From: Micromonospora sp. M71_S20
GTDB taxonomy: Bacteria; Actinomycetota; Actinomycetes; Mycobacteriales; Micromonosporaceae
Assembly (NCBI RefSeq): GCF_003664255.1
Contig: NZ_RCCV01000001.1
Span: 1,550,001-1,614,000 of the forward strand
Direction: 5' to 3'
Length of the DNA stretch: 64,000 nucleotides
Below are positions 54,484 through 63,628 of the stretch, in pieces. The notes below the pieces were generated by a model. That model was given only the letters and a program-made list of their open reading frames with translations. It made no database searches and was not told where the DNA came from. The position numbers were made by a program, and so were the translations under genes. Numbering within the stretch: position 1 is the first letter of the stretch; every line of letters starts with the position of its first letter.

Positions 54484-56210
54484 CCCGGCTGCTGCGTACG
54501 CACCTTCGCCCGTACCACCGGCCGCTGGCCGCCGTGGTGCTGCTCCAGTTCGTCGGCACCATGGCGTCGCTCTACCTGCCCAGCCTCAACGCCGACATCA
54601 TCGACCTCGGCGTGGCCCGGGGCGACACCGGCTACATCCTGCGCACCGGCGGCTGGATGCTCGCGGTCAGCCTGGTCCAGATCGTCTGCTCCGTCGCGGC
54701 CGTCTACCTCGGCGCGCGCACGGCGATGGCCTTCGGCCGGGACGTCCGGTCGTCGATCTTCGGGCACGTCAACCGCTTCTCCGCCCGCGAGGTCGCCCGG
54801 TTCGGCGCGCCCTCGCTGATCACCCGCAACACCAACGACGTGCAGCAGGTGCAGATGCTCGTGCTGATGAGCTGCACGATGCTCGTCGCCGTACCCATCA
54901 TGAGCGTCGGCGGCGTGGTGATGGCGCTGCGCGAAGACGTCGGGCTCTCCTGGCTGATGCTCGTCAGCGTGCCCGTGCTGGCCGTCGCCCTGTGGCTGAT
55001 CATCCGGCGGATGGTGCCGGGCTTCCGGCTCATGCAGACCCGCATCGACACGGTCAACCGGGTGCTGCGCGAGCAGATCACCGGCATCCGGGTGGTGCGC
55101 GCGTTCGTCCGGGAGCCGTACGAGACGGATCGCTTCGCCACGGCGAACGCCGACCTCACCGCGACCGCCCTGCGCATCGGCCGCCTGATGGCGTTGATCT
55201 TCCCGGTGGTGATGCTGGTGCTCAACGTCTCCAGCGTCGCGGTGCTCTGGTTCGGCGCCGAGCGGGTGGACGCCGGGGCGATCCAGGTCGGCGCCCTCAC
55301 CGCCTTCCTCCAGTACCTGATGCAGATCCTGATGGCCGTCATGATGGCCACCTTCATGCTGATGATGGTGCCGCGGGCGGCGGTCTGTGCCGAACGGATC
55401 GTCGAGGTGCTCGACACCGACTCCTCCGTGGTGCCCGCCGCCCACCCCGTGACCGAGGTGACCGCCCACGGCGAGCTGGAGTTGCGCGACGTCGCGTTCC
55501 AGTACCCGGGCGCGGCCGAGCCGGTGCTGCGCGACGTGTCGTTCCGGGTGACGCCGGGGACGACGACGGCGGTCATCGGCAGCACCGGCGCGGGCAAGAC
55601 CACCCTGCTGTCGCTCGTGCCCCGGCTGGTCGACGCGACCGCCGGCGCGGTGCTGGTCGACGGCGTCGACGTACGGGACCTGGCGCCGGACGAGCTGTGG
55701 CGCCGCATCGGTCTGGTGCCGCAGCGGCCGTACCTGTTCACCGGGACCGTGGCGAGCAACCTGCGCTACGGCAACCCGGACGCGACCGACGCGGAACTCT
55801 GGGAGGCGCTGGAGATTGCCCAGGCGCGGGACTTCGTCGAGGCGATGTCCGAGGGGCTGGAAGCGCCGATCGCGCAGGGCGGCACGAACGTCTCGGGCGG
55901 GCAACGGCAGCGGCTGGCCATCGCGCGGGCCCTGGTCCGGCGGCCGGAGATCTACCTCTTCGACGACTCGTTCTCCGCGCTCGACCTCGGCACGGACGCG
56001 CGGCTGCGGGCGGCGCTGCGCCCCGTCACCGCGGACGCCGCCGTGGTGATCGTGGCGCAGCGGGTCTCCACCATCGTCGGCGCCGACCAGATCGTCGTGC
56101 TCGAGAACGGGGGCGTGGTCGGGATCGGCCGGCACGACGAACTACTACTCACCTGCCCGACGTACGCCGAGATCGTGGCGTCGCAGAACACCACGGGGGT
56201 GGTCGCGTGA
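54477..56210 (+). CDS. ABC exporter half-transporter with degenerate ATP site (subunit A)
   Basis: A 577-residue membrane-ATPase fusion. Six helices (1-310) precede the nucleotide-binding domain (about 335-577): Walker [11 protein letters not shown] (Lys374), Q-loop [11 protein letters not shown], signature NVSGGQRQR (canonical), Walker [13 protein letters not shown] where the catalytic Glu is Asp497, and switch VAQRVST where the usual His is Gln528. Asp and Gln at those two positions mark the degenerate half of heterodimeric exporters (TM287/288, BmrCD, LmrCD type). The ATG overlaps the MarR stop by 7 nt. Its partner follows. Confidence 0.92.
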   Translation: MLTRLLRTHLRPYHRPLAAVVLLQFVGTMASLYLPSLNADIIDLGVARGDTGYILRTGGWMLAVSLVQIVCSVAAVYLGARTAMAFGRDVRSSIFGHVNRFSAREVARFGAPSLITRNTNDVQQVQMLVLMSCTMLVAVPIMSVGGVVMALREDVGLSWLMLVSVPVLAVALWLIIRRMVPGFRLMQTRIDTVNRVLREQITGIRVVRAFVREPYETDRFATANADLTATALRIGRLMALIFPVVMLVLNVSSVAVLWFGAERVDAGAIQVGALTAFLQYLMQILMAVMMATFMLMMVPRAAVCAERIVEVLDTDSSVVPAAHPVTEVTAHGELELRDVAFQYPGAAEPVLRDVSFRVTPGTTTAVIGSTGAGKTTLLSLVPRLVDATAGAVLVDGVDVRDLAPDELWRRIGLVPQRPYLFTGTVASNLRYGNPDATDAELWEALEIAQARDFVEAMSEGLEAPIAQGGTNVSGGQRQRLAIARALVRRPEIYLFDDSFSALDLGTDARLRAALRPVTADAAVVIVAQRVSTIVGADQIVVLENGGVVGIGRHDELLLTCPTYAEIVASQNTTGVVA

Positions 56211-56286
56211 GCGCGCGGAGCGAGCGAACCGTCAGGCACAGCGGCGCGGCGCCTCGCGCCGTCGCCGAGCGGAGCGAGGTGGCGGA

Positions 56287-58347
56287 ATGAGCACCGTACC
56301 GCAGCAGAAGCCGGCCGCCGACGCGGCGACGCCGAAGCGGCTGCCGCCCGGCGGGCAGCGCGGCGGTCCGCACGCGGGCGTCGGGATGCCCGCCGAGCGG
56401 TCGATGAACTTCGGGCCCTCGGCCCGGCGGCTGCTGGGCCGGCTGCGCCCGCAGCGCCTCCAGCTCATCGCCGTGATCGCGCTGGCGGTGCTCAGCGTCG
56501 GGCTCAGCGTGGTCGGGCCGAAGGTGCTCGGCTGGGCCACCGACCTGATCTTCACCGGGGTGATCGGCCGGCAGTTGCCGGCGGGCACCACCGCGGACCA
56601 GGCGGTGGCCGCGGCGCGGGCGGCCGGCAACGACAACTTCGCCGACATGCTCGCCCGGATGGACGTGGTGCCCGGCGTGGGCATCGACTTCGCCGCGCTG
56701 GCGCGGGTGCTGCTGCTGGCGCTCGGGCTCTACCTGGCGGCCAGCCTGCTGATGTGGTGGCAGGGCTGGCTGCTCAACGGGGTGGTGCAGCGCACCGTGC
56801 TGCGGCTGCGCGCCGAGGTGGAGGAGAAGCTGAACCGGCTGCCGCTGCCCTACTTCGACCGGCAGCCCCGGGGCGAGCTGCTCAGCCGGGTCACCAACGA
56901 CATCGACAACATCTCGACGAGCCTCCAGCAGACGCTGAGCCAGCTGCTCACCTCGCTGCTCACCGTGGTCGGCGTGCTCGCCATGATGTTCTGGATCTCG
57001 CCGCTGCTGGCCCTGGTGGCCCTGGTCGCGGTCCCGGTCTCGGTGGTCGTCACCGGTGCCATCGCCAAGCGGTCGCAGCGGCAGTTCATCGCCCAGTGGG
57101 CGCACACCGGCGAGCTGAACGGTCAGATCGAGGAGGCGTTCACCGGCCACGAGCTGGTCAAGGTCTTCGGCCGGCAGCGCGAGGTCGAGGCGGCCTTCAC
57201 CGCGAAGAACGACGAGCTGTTCCGGGCGAGCTTCGGCGCCCAGTTCATCAGCGGGATCATCATGCCGGCGATGATGTTCGTCGGGAACCTCAGCTACGTG
57301 GCGATCGCCGTGGTCGGTGGCCTGCGGGTGGCGTCGGGGTCGATGAGCCTCGGCGACGTGCAGGCGTTCATCCAGTACTCGCGGCAGTTCACCCAGCCGC
57401 TCACCCAGGTCGCCTCGATGGCGAACCTGCTCCAGTCCGGGGTGGCCTCCGCCGAGCGGGTCTTCGCCGTGCTCGACGCCGAGGAGCAGAGCCCCGACCC
57501 GGCCGAGCCGGCCCGGGTACGCGACCCGCACGGCCGGGTCGAGTTCGCGAACGTCTCCTTCCGGTACTCCCCCGACAAGCCGCTGATCGAGGACCTCTCC
57601 CTGGTCGCCGAGCCCGGCCACACGGTCGCCATCGTCGGGCCGACCGGGGCCGGCAAGACCACGCTGGTCAACCTGGTCATGCGCTTCTACGAGCTGGACG
57701 CCGGCCGGATCACGCTCGACGGGGTGGACGTCACCACGATGCGCCGCGACGACCTGCGCGGCCGCATCGGCATGGTGCTCCAGGAGACCTGGCTCTTCGG
57801 GGGCACCATCCGCGACAACATCGCGTACGGCCGCCCCGGGGCGACCGAGGAGGAGATCCTGGCCGCGGCCCGGGCGACGTTCGTGGACCGGTTCGTACGC
57901 AGCCTGCCCGACGGCTACGACACGGTGATCGACGAGGAGGGCAGCAACGTCAGCGCCGGCGAGAAGCAGCTCATCACGATCGCCCGGGCCTTCCTCGCCG
58001 AGCCGTCGCTGCTGATCCTGGACGAGGCGACCAGCTCGGTGGACACCCGCACCGAGGTGCTGCTCCAGCGGGCCATGGCGGCGCTGCGGTCGGACCGGAC
58101 GAGCTTCGTCATCGCGCACCGGCTCTCCACCATCCGCGACGCCGACCTGATCCTGATGATGGAGGACGGCCGGATCGTGGAGCAGGGCACGCACGACGAG
58201 CTGCTCGCCGCGCGGGGCGCGTACCACCGCCTGTACCGGTCGCAGTTCACCGCCGCCCTCCAGCCCGACCCCGACCCTCAGGCCACCCCCGGGCCCGACC
58301 TGCGGCCCGACCCCGAGCCCGCGCCGCTCGAAGGGTCGTCCCGGTGA
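56287..58347 (+). CDS. ABC exporter half-transporter with canonical catalysis (subunit B)
   Basis: A 686-residue fusion with an N-terminal Pro/Gly-rich extension (1-40), six helices including a long extracytoplasmic loop after helix 1 ([28 protein letters not shown]), and a nucleotide-binding domain: Walker [11 protein letters not shown] (Lys457), Q-loop [10 protein letters not shown], Walker [13 protein letters not shown] with catalytic Glu580, and His611 in IAHRLST. Its signature is NVSAGEKQL instead of SGGQ. The degenerate features are complementary to those of subunit A, so the two should form one heterodimer with one catalytic site. The C-terminal tail is Asp/Pro-rich. Confidence 0.92.
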   Translation: MSTVPQQKPAADAATPKRLPPGGQRGGPHAGVGMPAERSMNFGPSARRLLGRLRPQRLQLIAVIALAVLSVGLSVVGPKVLGWATDLIFTGVIGRQLPAGTTADQAVAAARAAGNDNFADMLARMDVVPGVGIDFAALARVLLLALGLYLAASLLMWWQGWLLNGVVQRTVLRLRAEVEEKLNRLPLPYFDRQPRGELLSRVTNDIDNISTSLQQTLSQLLTSLLTVVGVLAMMFWISPLLALVALVAVPVSVVVTGAIAKRSQRQFIAQWAHTGELNGQIEEAFTGHELVKVFGRQREVEAAFTAKNDELFRASFGAQFISGIIMPAMMFVGNLSYVAIAVVGGLRVASGSMSLGDVQAFIQYSRQFTQPLTQVASMANLLQSGVASAERVFAVLDAEEQSPDPAEPARVRDPHGRVEFANVSFRYSPDKPLIEDLSLVAEPGHTVAIVGPTGAGKTTLVNLVMRFYELDAGRITLDGVDVTTMRRDDLRGRIGMVLQETWLFGGTIRDNIAYGRPGATEEEILAAARATFVDRFVRSLPDGYDTVIDEEGSNVSAGEKQLITIARAFLAEPSLLILDEATSSVDTRTEVLLQRAMAALRSDRTSFVIAHRLSTIRDADLILMMEDGRIVEQGTHDELLAARGAYHRLYRSQFTAALQPDPDPQATPGPDLRPDPEPAPLEGSSR

Positions 58348-58406
58348 CGGGGAGGCCGCCGGCGGCGACGGGCGGGCGGTCGACGGGGTCGGGGCCGGGC
58401 GGGGGC

Positions 58407-59624
58407 TCAGCGGGTCGGCAGCAGGGCCGGGCCGCGGTCGGCCACCACCGCGCCGATCAGCCGGAGGGCGTCGGCGGCGGGCATCGGATCCAGGGCCCGG
58501 CCGCCGCGCAACCGCAGCGACACCGCGCCCCCGGCCGCCTCGCGGGGGCCGACGACGGCGGCGTACGGGACCCGGGCGCGGGCCGCGTCGCGGATGCGGG
58601 AGCCCAGCGAATCGGCCCCGTCGACCTCGACGCGCAGCCCGGCGGCCAGCGCGTCGCGGGCGAGCCGGGCCGCCGCCCCGGCCTGCTCGTCCCCGACGGG
58701 CAGCACCACCAGCTGCACCGGGGCGTACCAGGCGGGGAAGGCGCCCTCATGCACCTCGATGAGGTACGCGAAGAGCCGCTCCATGCTGCCGACGAGGCTC
58801 CGGTGCACCATCACCGGTCGACGCCGCGCCCCGGACGCGTCGGTGTACGACAGGTCGAACCGCTCCGGCTTGTCGAAGTCGAGCTGGACGGTGGAGAGGG
58901 TGAACTCGCGGCCGGCGGCGTCCACCACCTGGATGTCGATCTTCGGGCCGTAGAAGGCGGCCTCCCCCGGGGCCTCAATGAACTCCACCCCGTCGAGCGC
59001 GGCGCGGAGCAGCTCCTCCGCCCGCGCCCACTGGGCGTCGTCCCCGACGTACTTCTCCCCCGGCCCGCGCAGCGACAGCCGGAACCCCGCCGGCCGTACG
59101 CCGAGCGCCGCGTGCGCCTCGCGGATCAGCCGGAGGATCTCGACGACCTCCTCGCCCACCTGCTCCAGGGCGCAGAAGTTGTGCGCGTCGTTGAGCGAGA
59201 TGGCCCGCACCCGGGAGAGCCCGCCGAGCACCCCCGAGCGCTCGGCGCGGTACATGCCGCCCAGCTCGGCGATCCGCAGCGGCAGCTCCCGGTAGGAGCG
59301 GCCCCGGGCCCGGAACACCAGGGCGTGGTGCGGGCAGAGCGCCGGCCGCAGCACGAACTCGTCGTCGGCGCCGAGCGCCATCGGCGGGAACATGTCGTCG
59401 GCGAAGTAGCCGAGGTGGCCGGAGAGTTCGAACAGTTCCCGCCTGCCCAGCGGCGGGGTGAGCACGTGCCGGTAGCCGGCCCGGCGTTCCAGCTCGCGGA
59501 CGTACTCCTCGACGGCGTGCCGGGCGGCGGCGCCGGCCGGCAGCCAGAGCGGCAGCCCGGCGCCGGCCAGCGGGTCGGAAGCGAACAGCTCCAGCTCCCG
59601 GCCGAGCCTGCGGTGGTCGATCAT
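58407..59624 (-). CDS. short threonyl-tRNA synthetase lacking TGS and editing domains
   Basis: A 405-residue class II synthetase that aligns only with the catalytic and anticodon-binding parts of ThrRS; the N-terminal TGS and editing domains (about 240 residues in the 642-residue E. coli enzyme) are absent. The zinc/threonine ligands are all present: Cys97 (LCPHH), His148 (NDAHNF) and His274 (VMVHRS). Motif 2 is MYRAERSGVLGGLSRVRAIS and motif 3 is HRSLVGSMERLFAYLIE. The anticodon domain is about 302-405. The ATG at 59624 has AAGGAG upstream. A leader peptide with three Thr codons and a hairpin precede it, so it is probably controlled by attenuation. It may be a stress or resistance copy. Confidence 0.9.
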   Translation of the reverse strand: MIDHRRLGRELELFASDPLAGAGLPLWLPAGAAARHAVEEYVRELERRAGYRHVLTPPLGRRELFELSGHLGYFADDMFPPMALGADDEFVLRPALCPHHALVFRARGRSYRELPLRIAELGGMYRAERSGVLGGLSRVRAISLNDAHNFCALEQVGEEVVEILRLIREAHAALGVRPAGFRLSLRGPGEKYVGDDAQWARAEELLRAALDGVEFIEAPGEAAFYGPKIDIQVVDAAGREFTLSTVQLDFDKPERFDLSYTDASGARRRPVMVHRSLVGSMERLFAYLIEVHEGAFPAWYAPVQLVVLPVGDEQAGAAARLARDALAAGLRVEVDGADSLGSRIRDAARARVPYAAVVGPREAAGGAVSLRLRGGRALDPMPAADALRLIGAVVADRGPALLPTR

Positions 59625-59677
59625 GTCGCGCTCCTTGATCTGGTACGACCCGGAGGCGACCCGGTCACCGGACGCCA

Positions 59678-59710
59678 CGAGGCCCCGGGGCGGATCGCCC
59701 CGGGGCCTCG
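59678..59710 (-). terminator. attenuator hairpin in the leader of the short ThrRS gene
   Basis: CGAGGCCCCGGGGCG and CGCCCCGGGGCCTCG pair perfectly over 15 bp with a 3-nt loop. It lies 12 nt after the leader-peptide stop and 53 nt before the synthetase ATG. There is no other gene it could terminate. The CCGGGG of its first arm can alternatively pair with CCCCGG inside the leader-peptide reading frame. Confidence 0.7.
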
Positions 59711-59722
59711 TCGACTGTCAGG

Positions 59723-59776
59723 TCAGTACGGCGCGCCGGGGTCTCCCGGCGTCGTGGTGGATACCGCACTGCGCAT
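59723..59776 (-). CDS. threonine-rich leader peptide (putative attenuator peptide)
   Basis: A 17-residue reading frame, MRSAVSTTTPGDPGAPY, with Thr codons ACC ACG ACG at positions 7-9. Its ATG lies 6 nt after TACCGT, so the mRNA should start at the ATG itself. Codons 9-15 contain a small stem (CGCCGGG with CCCGGCG), followed by the long hairpin at 59678-59710 and then the short ThrRS gene. The expected logic is that uncharged tRNA-Thr stalls the ribosome on the Thr codons, the leader stem opens, an antiterminator (CCCCGG with CCGGGG) forms, and the ThrRS is transcribed. This is inference from layout; no homologue is claimed. Confidence 0.6.
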   Translation of the reverse strand: MRSAVSTTTPGDPGAPY

Positions 59777-60171
59777 GGGGCGACGGTACGTCCCCGGTCG
59801 CGGGGACCGCAGCCGGTTTTTCCGGGCGGTCCGGCACCCGGACGGCGGGGGCGGGAGCACGGGTCGGCACGCCGCGCGGCACGGGGGCGGGCCGCCGGCA
59901 CGGGACCTGCCGGCGGCCCGCGGCGGCCGCACCGTCAGGAACGGGGGACCCGACGGTCGTGGGGCCGCGCGCCGACAACGGTACGCCCGGCCGTCCCGAT
60001 CCGCCGACCCTCGACGCTGCGCCGACGCGTCACCTGCGGCGGTGTCCGCTCGTTGTGTCCGGTGGCCCTGCCGTGTCGGTGGTCACCACGCGCCAGGGCC
60101 CCGCCCCGTGACGCCGGACGACCCGTCAGGCTCGGTACCCGCAATCGGCCCCGTCCGGCGAGGTGGCAGTC
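59777..60171. other. 395-bp ThrRS-leader/DedA divergent region
   Basis: No gene is supported. The left end holds the -10 box TACCGT (59783-59788, minus) of the leader peptide. The rest is GC-rich with scattered inverted GGCCG words and no clear promoter; several overlapping open frames here have no recognisable protein features. Confidence 0.5.
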
Positions 60172-60819
60172 GTGCCCGAACTACTCACTGAGGTCGCATC
60201 GCCGGCCTGGGCGTACCTCGCACTGCTCGCGCTGCTGGTCGCGGACGCCTTCGTCCCCGTGATCCCCACCCAGGTCGTGATGATCACCGGCGGCGCCCTC
60301 ACCGTGTACGGCGGGCTGAACCTGCCGGTGACCATCGCCGTGGGCGCGCTCGGCGTCTTCGTCGGGGACCTGGCCTGCTACCTGCTCGGGCGGGGCGCGC
60401 CGGACCGCCGGGCGCCGCGCGACGCCCACCGGGGCCGGGCCCGGCGCGTCGCCAGCCGGGTCACCCAGGGGCTGCGCCGGCCCGGGCCGCTCGTGATCCT
60501 GCTCTGCCGCTTCGTGCCGGGCGGCCGGATGGCGGCCTGCTTCTCGGCCGGCCGCAGCCGGTACCCGTACCGGCTCTTCCTGCTCTACGAGGGCCTGGCG
60601 GCGCTGGGCTGGGCCACGTACGGCGGGCTGGTCGGGCACCTCGGCGGGACGGCGCTCACCGAGTCCGCGTGGCGGCTGGCGCTGATCGCGGGGGTCGCCG
60701 CAGCCGGCTTCGCGGCGGCGGGCTGGGCCATGACCGCCGTCGGGGCACGGCGGGCGGCCGAGTCGGTCGCGGTGCCCATCGTCGTCCCGGCGCGGCGGGA
60801 CGCGCCCGGGGCGGAGTGA
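60172..60819 (+). CDS. DedA/VTT-domain family membrane protein
   Basis: A 215-residue protein of the SNARE-associated/DedA (VTT) family. Marks are a glutamate-poor first re-entrant segment (VADAFVPVIPTQVVMITGGAL), GALGVFVGDLACYLLGRGAP, the conserved cytoplasmic loop with CRFVPGGRMAACFSAGRSRYPYRLFLLYEGLAALGWATYGGLVGHLGG, and a final helix. DedA proteins help recycle lipid carriers and maintain membrane balance. The GTG at 60172 is preferred over 60163 because CGAGG lies 8 nt upstream. Confidence 0.82.
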   Translation: MPELLTEVASPAWAYLALLALLVADAFVPVIPTQVVMITGGALTVYGGLNLPVTIAVGALGVFVGDLACYLLGRGAPDRRAPRDAHRGRARRVASRVTQGLRRPGPLVILLCRFVPGGRMAACFSAGRSRYPYRLFLLYEGLAALGWATYGGLVGHLGGTALTESAWRLALIAGVAAAGFAAAGWAMTAVGARRAAESVAVPIVVPARRDAPGAE

Positions 60820-60914
60820 CCGGCCGCGCCGGCGCCGCCTAGGGGTGGTCCCGGGGGCCGATCTCGGTGGGCGGCCCGGATCCGTCTGGGGTCCCTGCCG
60901 GGACAGGCTGGGCC

Positions 60915-61535
60915 ATGCGCGGAACCCGGAACAGTGGACTGCTGGCGCTCGGCGGGATCGCCCTGGCGACACTGCTCGCCGTGGTCGGCCACGTCGAGGT
61001 GAACGAGAACCTGGACCCGTGGACGCTGACCGTCAGCGACTACGCCGTCTCCGACCGGGGCGGCGTCATCGACGTCGCCATGCTGGTGCTCGCGGCGGCC
61101 ACCGCCGTGCTCCTGCCCGCCCTGTGGCGCGTCCACCGGCCGCCCGCCGCCGGACCGGGGCGGGCGGCCGAGGTGTTCCTGGCCGCCTGGGTCGGCGGGC
61201 TGCTGCTGGCCGCGGTGGTGCCGACGAACGAGCCCGGCCTGCCCATGGACACCGCCGCCTACGTCCACCGGTACGCCTCGGTGGTCGCCTTCCTGGCGCT
61301 GCCGGTCGCCGGCTGGCTGCTCGCCCGACGCCTGCCGGAGGCCGCCGGCCGGCGGGTACGCGCTCTCGCCACGGCCAGCGTGGTCCTGGCGGCGGCGATG
61401 GTCTGGTCGGCCTACCCCGGCGACCGGCTGCTGCTCGGCCTGGTCGAGCGCCTGCTGATCCTCACCGAGGTCGCCGTGCTCGTCGTCGTCGCGGTCACCC
61501 TGCTCCGGCGGGTCACTCCAGCTCGTGCAGCATGA
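60915..61535 (+). CDS. DUF998 family membrane protein
   Basis: A 206-residue, six-helix protein: LLALGGIALATLLAVVGHVEVNENLDPWTLTVSDYAVSDRGGVIDVAMLVLAAATAVLLPAL, VFLAAWVGGLLLAAVVPTNEPG, YVHRYASVVAFLALPVAGWLLAR and C-terminal helices. The VSDY and PTNEPG loops with the HRYAS helix are typical of DUF998. The function is unknown. The ATG at 60915 starts the first helix. Its last 23 bp overlap the convergent lpdA gene. Confidence 0.8.
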   Translation: MRGTRNSGLLALGGIALATLLAVVGHVEVNENLDPWTLTVSDYAVSDRGGVIDVAMLVLAAATAVLLPALWRVHRPPAAGPGRAAEVFLAAWVGGLLLAAVVPTNEPGLPMDTAAYVHRYASVVAFLALPVAGWLLARRLPEAAGRRVRALATASVVLAAAMVWSAYPGDRLLLGLVERLLILTEVAVLVVVAVTLLRRVTPARAA

Positions 61536-62916
61536 GCTGGCGGGCGGCCTCGGTGATGGAGCCGGAGAGGCTCGGGTAGATCGTGATCGTCTGGGCCAGC
61601 TCGTTGACCGTGAGGTTGTTCTCCACCGCCATGGTGATCGGCAGGATCAGCTCGCTCGCCTTCGGCGCCACCACCACGCCGCCGATCACCTGCCCGCTGG
61701 CCGGGCGGCAGAAGAGCTTGACGAAGCCGTCGGCGAGGTCGTCCATCTTGGCGCGGGCGTTGCCGTCCAGCGGCAGCATGACCTGCCGGGCCGGCACCTT
61801 GCCGGCGTCGACCTCGTCCTGCGAGACGCCCACGGTGGCCAGCTCCGGGTCGGTGAAGACGTTCGCCGCGACGGTACGCAGCCGCAGCGGCCGGACCGCC
61901 TCGCCGAGCGCGTGCCACATCGCGATCCGACCCTGCATGGCGGCCACGCTGGCCAGCGGCAGCACCCCGGTGCAGTCGCCGGCCGCGTAGATGCCGGGCA
62001 CGTTGGTCCGGGAGACCCGGTCGACGGTGACGTAGCCGCCCCGGGCCAGCGCGACGCCGTACTCGGCCAGGCCCAGGTCGGCGGTGTTGGGGATGGAGCC
62101 GACCGCGATCAGCGCGTGCGAGCCGGCCACCCTGCGCCCGTCGGAGAGCTCGACCTCCACCCCGTCGGCGGTACGCCGGACCGCGTCCGCCCGGGAGTTG
62201 TTCAGGATGCTCATGCCCCGGTTGCGGAAGACCCGCTCGATGGCCATGGCCGCGTCGGCGTCCTCGTGCGGCATCACCCGGTCGCGGCTGGAGACCAGGG
62301 TCACCTGCACGCCCATCGCCAGGTAGGCGCTGGCGAACTCCGCACCGGTGACGCCGGAGCCGACCACGATCAGGTGCTCGGGCAGCTCCGGCAGGTCGTA
62401 CACCTGGCGCCAGGTCAGGATGCGCTCGCCGTCCGGGACGGCGGTGGGCAGCTGGCGCGGGGTGGCGCCGGTGGCGACCAGCACGGTCGACGCGGCGATG
62501 GACTGCTCCCCGCCGCCGTCGGTCGGGGTGACGAGCACCCGGTGGGTGTGGCCGAGGGTGTCCTCGCCTAGCCGGGCGGTGCCCGACACGAAGGTCACCC
62601 CGGCCTTGACCAGCTTGGCGTGGATGTCGGCGGACTGGGCGAGCGCGAGGCGCTTGACCCGCTCGTGCACCGTGCGGGCGTCGACCGTGACCGCCTCCAG
62701 CCCGTCGGAGTGCACCCCGAACTCCTCGGTGTCCCGGTAGCCGGTCACCACCTCGGAGCTGGCGATGAAGGTCTTCGACGGTACGCAGTCGGACAGCACG
62801 CAGGCCCCGCCGGCGCCCTCGGCCTCCACGACGGTGACATCAGCGTCCAGCTGCGCGGCGACCAGTGCCGCCTCGTAACCGGCCGGTCCACCGCCGATGA
62901 TCACGATCCGGCTCAC
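61513..62916 (-). CDS. lpdA: LpdA-type NAD(P)H-quinone dehydrogenase (disulfide-reductase family)
   Basis: A 467-residue flavoprotein of the dihydrolipoamide dehydrogenase fold. The FAD site is SRIVIIGGGPAGYEAALVAAQLD, the redox segment GGACVLSDCVPSKTFI keeps the CxxxxC spacing, the NAD(P) site is LIVVGSGVTGAEFASAYLAMG, and GIYAAGDCTGVLPLASVAAMQGR is the second FAD contact. The dimer domain (about 345-467) lacks the His-Glu catalytic pair of true lipoamide dehydrogenases near its end. It matches mycobacterial LpdA (Rv3303c), a quinone reductase. The GTG at 62916 has AAGGA upstream. Confidence 0.9.
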   Translation of the reverse strand: MSRIVIIGGGPAGYEAALVAAQLDADVTVVEAEGAGGACVLSDCVPSKTFIASSEVVTGYRDTEEFGVHSDGLEAVTVDARTVHERVKRLALAQSADIHAKLVKAGVTFVSGTARLGEDTLGHTHRVLVTPTDGGGEQSIAASTVLVATGATPRQLPTAVPDGERILTWRQVYDLPELPEHLIVVGSGVTGAEFASAYLAMGVQVTLVSSRDRVMPHEDADAAMAIERVFRNRGMSILNNSRADAVRRTADGVEVELSDGRRVAGSHALIAVGSIPNTADLGLAEYGVALARGGYVTVDRVSRTNVPGIYAAGDCTGVLPLASVAAMQGRIAMWHALGEAVRPLRLRTVAANVFTDPELATVGVSQDEVDAGKVPARQVMLPLDGNARAKMDDLADGFVKLFCRPASGQVIGGVVVAPKASELILPITMAVENNLTVNELAQTITIYPSLSGSITEAARQLMLHELE

Positions 62917-63081
62917 AGGGCCATCCTTTCGTTCGCGGCTGCGGGGCTCCGCTCCGCTGCACTCCTCGCGCTCACCGTGCCCGCCCCCGACCAATGCTCA
63001 CAGTGACTTTCTTCTCCCGAACGCGTCCGACACGCTCTGTCGTATTCTCCCCCACCCCGCGGGCGGGCTATCGTCATCGCC

Positions 63082-63537
63082 GTGCGTCATCACGCCGCCT
63101 ACGGCTCTAACCTCGACCCCGCCCGCATGCGCGCCTACTGTCCGCATTCGCCGATGGTGGGCACCGGCTGGCTGGAAGGCTGGCGGCTCACCTTCGCGGG
63201 CGAGAACGTGATCGGCTGGGAGGGTGCGGTCAGCACGGTCGTCGAGTCCCCCGGCGACCGGGTCTTCGTGGCGATCTACGACATCCACCCCTACGACGCC
63301 GCCCAGCTCGACGAGCTCGAGGGGGTGACCGCCGGCACGTACCGCAAGCTGCACGTGCGCGTCTCGACCCTCGACGGCGACGTGACCGCGTGGATCTACG
63401 TCTTCGACGGGTACGAGGGCGGCCTGCCCACGGCGTGGTACCTCTCGGAGATCGCGAACGCCGCCGAGAAGGCGGGCGCACCGGACGACTACGTCACCGA
63501 GCTGCGGTCCCGCCCCACCGGCACCGCGTCGGCCTAG
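63082..63537 (+). CDS. gamma-glutamylcyclotransferase family protein
   Basis: A 151-residue GGCT-fold protein. The substrate loop YGSNLDP is at residues 7-13, followed by WRLTFAGENVIGWEGAVSTVVESPGDRVFVAIYDI and the catalytic Glu region AAQLDELEGVTAGTYRKLHV. Such enzymes release 5-oxoproline from gamma-glutamyl compounds. The GTG at 63082 lies 7 nt after TATCGT (63069-63074), suggesting a leaderless mRNA. It is divergent from lpdA. Confidence 0.88.
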   Translation: MRHHAAYGSNLDPARMRAYCPHSPMVGTGWLEGWRLTFAGENVIGWEGAVSTVVESPGDRVFVAIYDIHPYDAAQLDELEGVTAGTYRKLHVRVSTLDGDVTAWIYVFDGYEGGLPTAWYLSEIANAAEKAGAPDDYVTELRSRPTGTASA

Positions 63538-63628
63538 CCCGTACCGTCGGCCCCGCGCGTATCCCACGGCCCCCAGTCTGCTCCGGCACCGGGCGGGGCC
63601 CCCATCCGGCCCCGCCCGGCGTCGTCAA

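Noticed and set aside
59625..59776. A T-box riboswitch in front of the short ThrRS
   Set aside because: The leader is only about 150 nt from the predicted start, and no T-box sequence or specifier stem-loop is visible; the Thr-rich peptide explains the layout better.
56754..60191. A 1145-codon open frame over subunit B of the exporter, the ThrRS and the DedA upstream region
   Set aside because: Composition is Arg/Gly/Pro/Ala noise and it overlaps genes with clear motifs and better codon bias.
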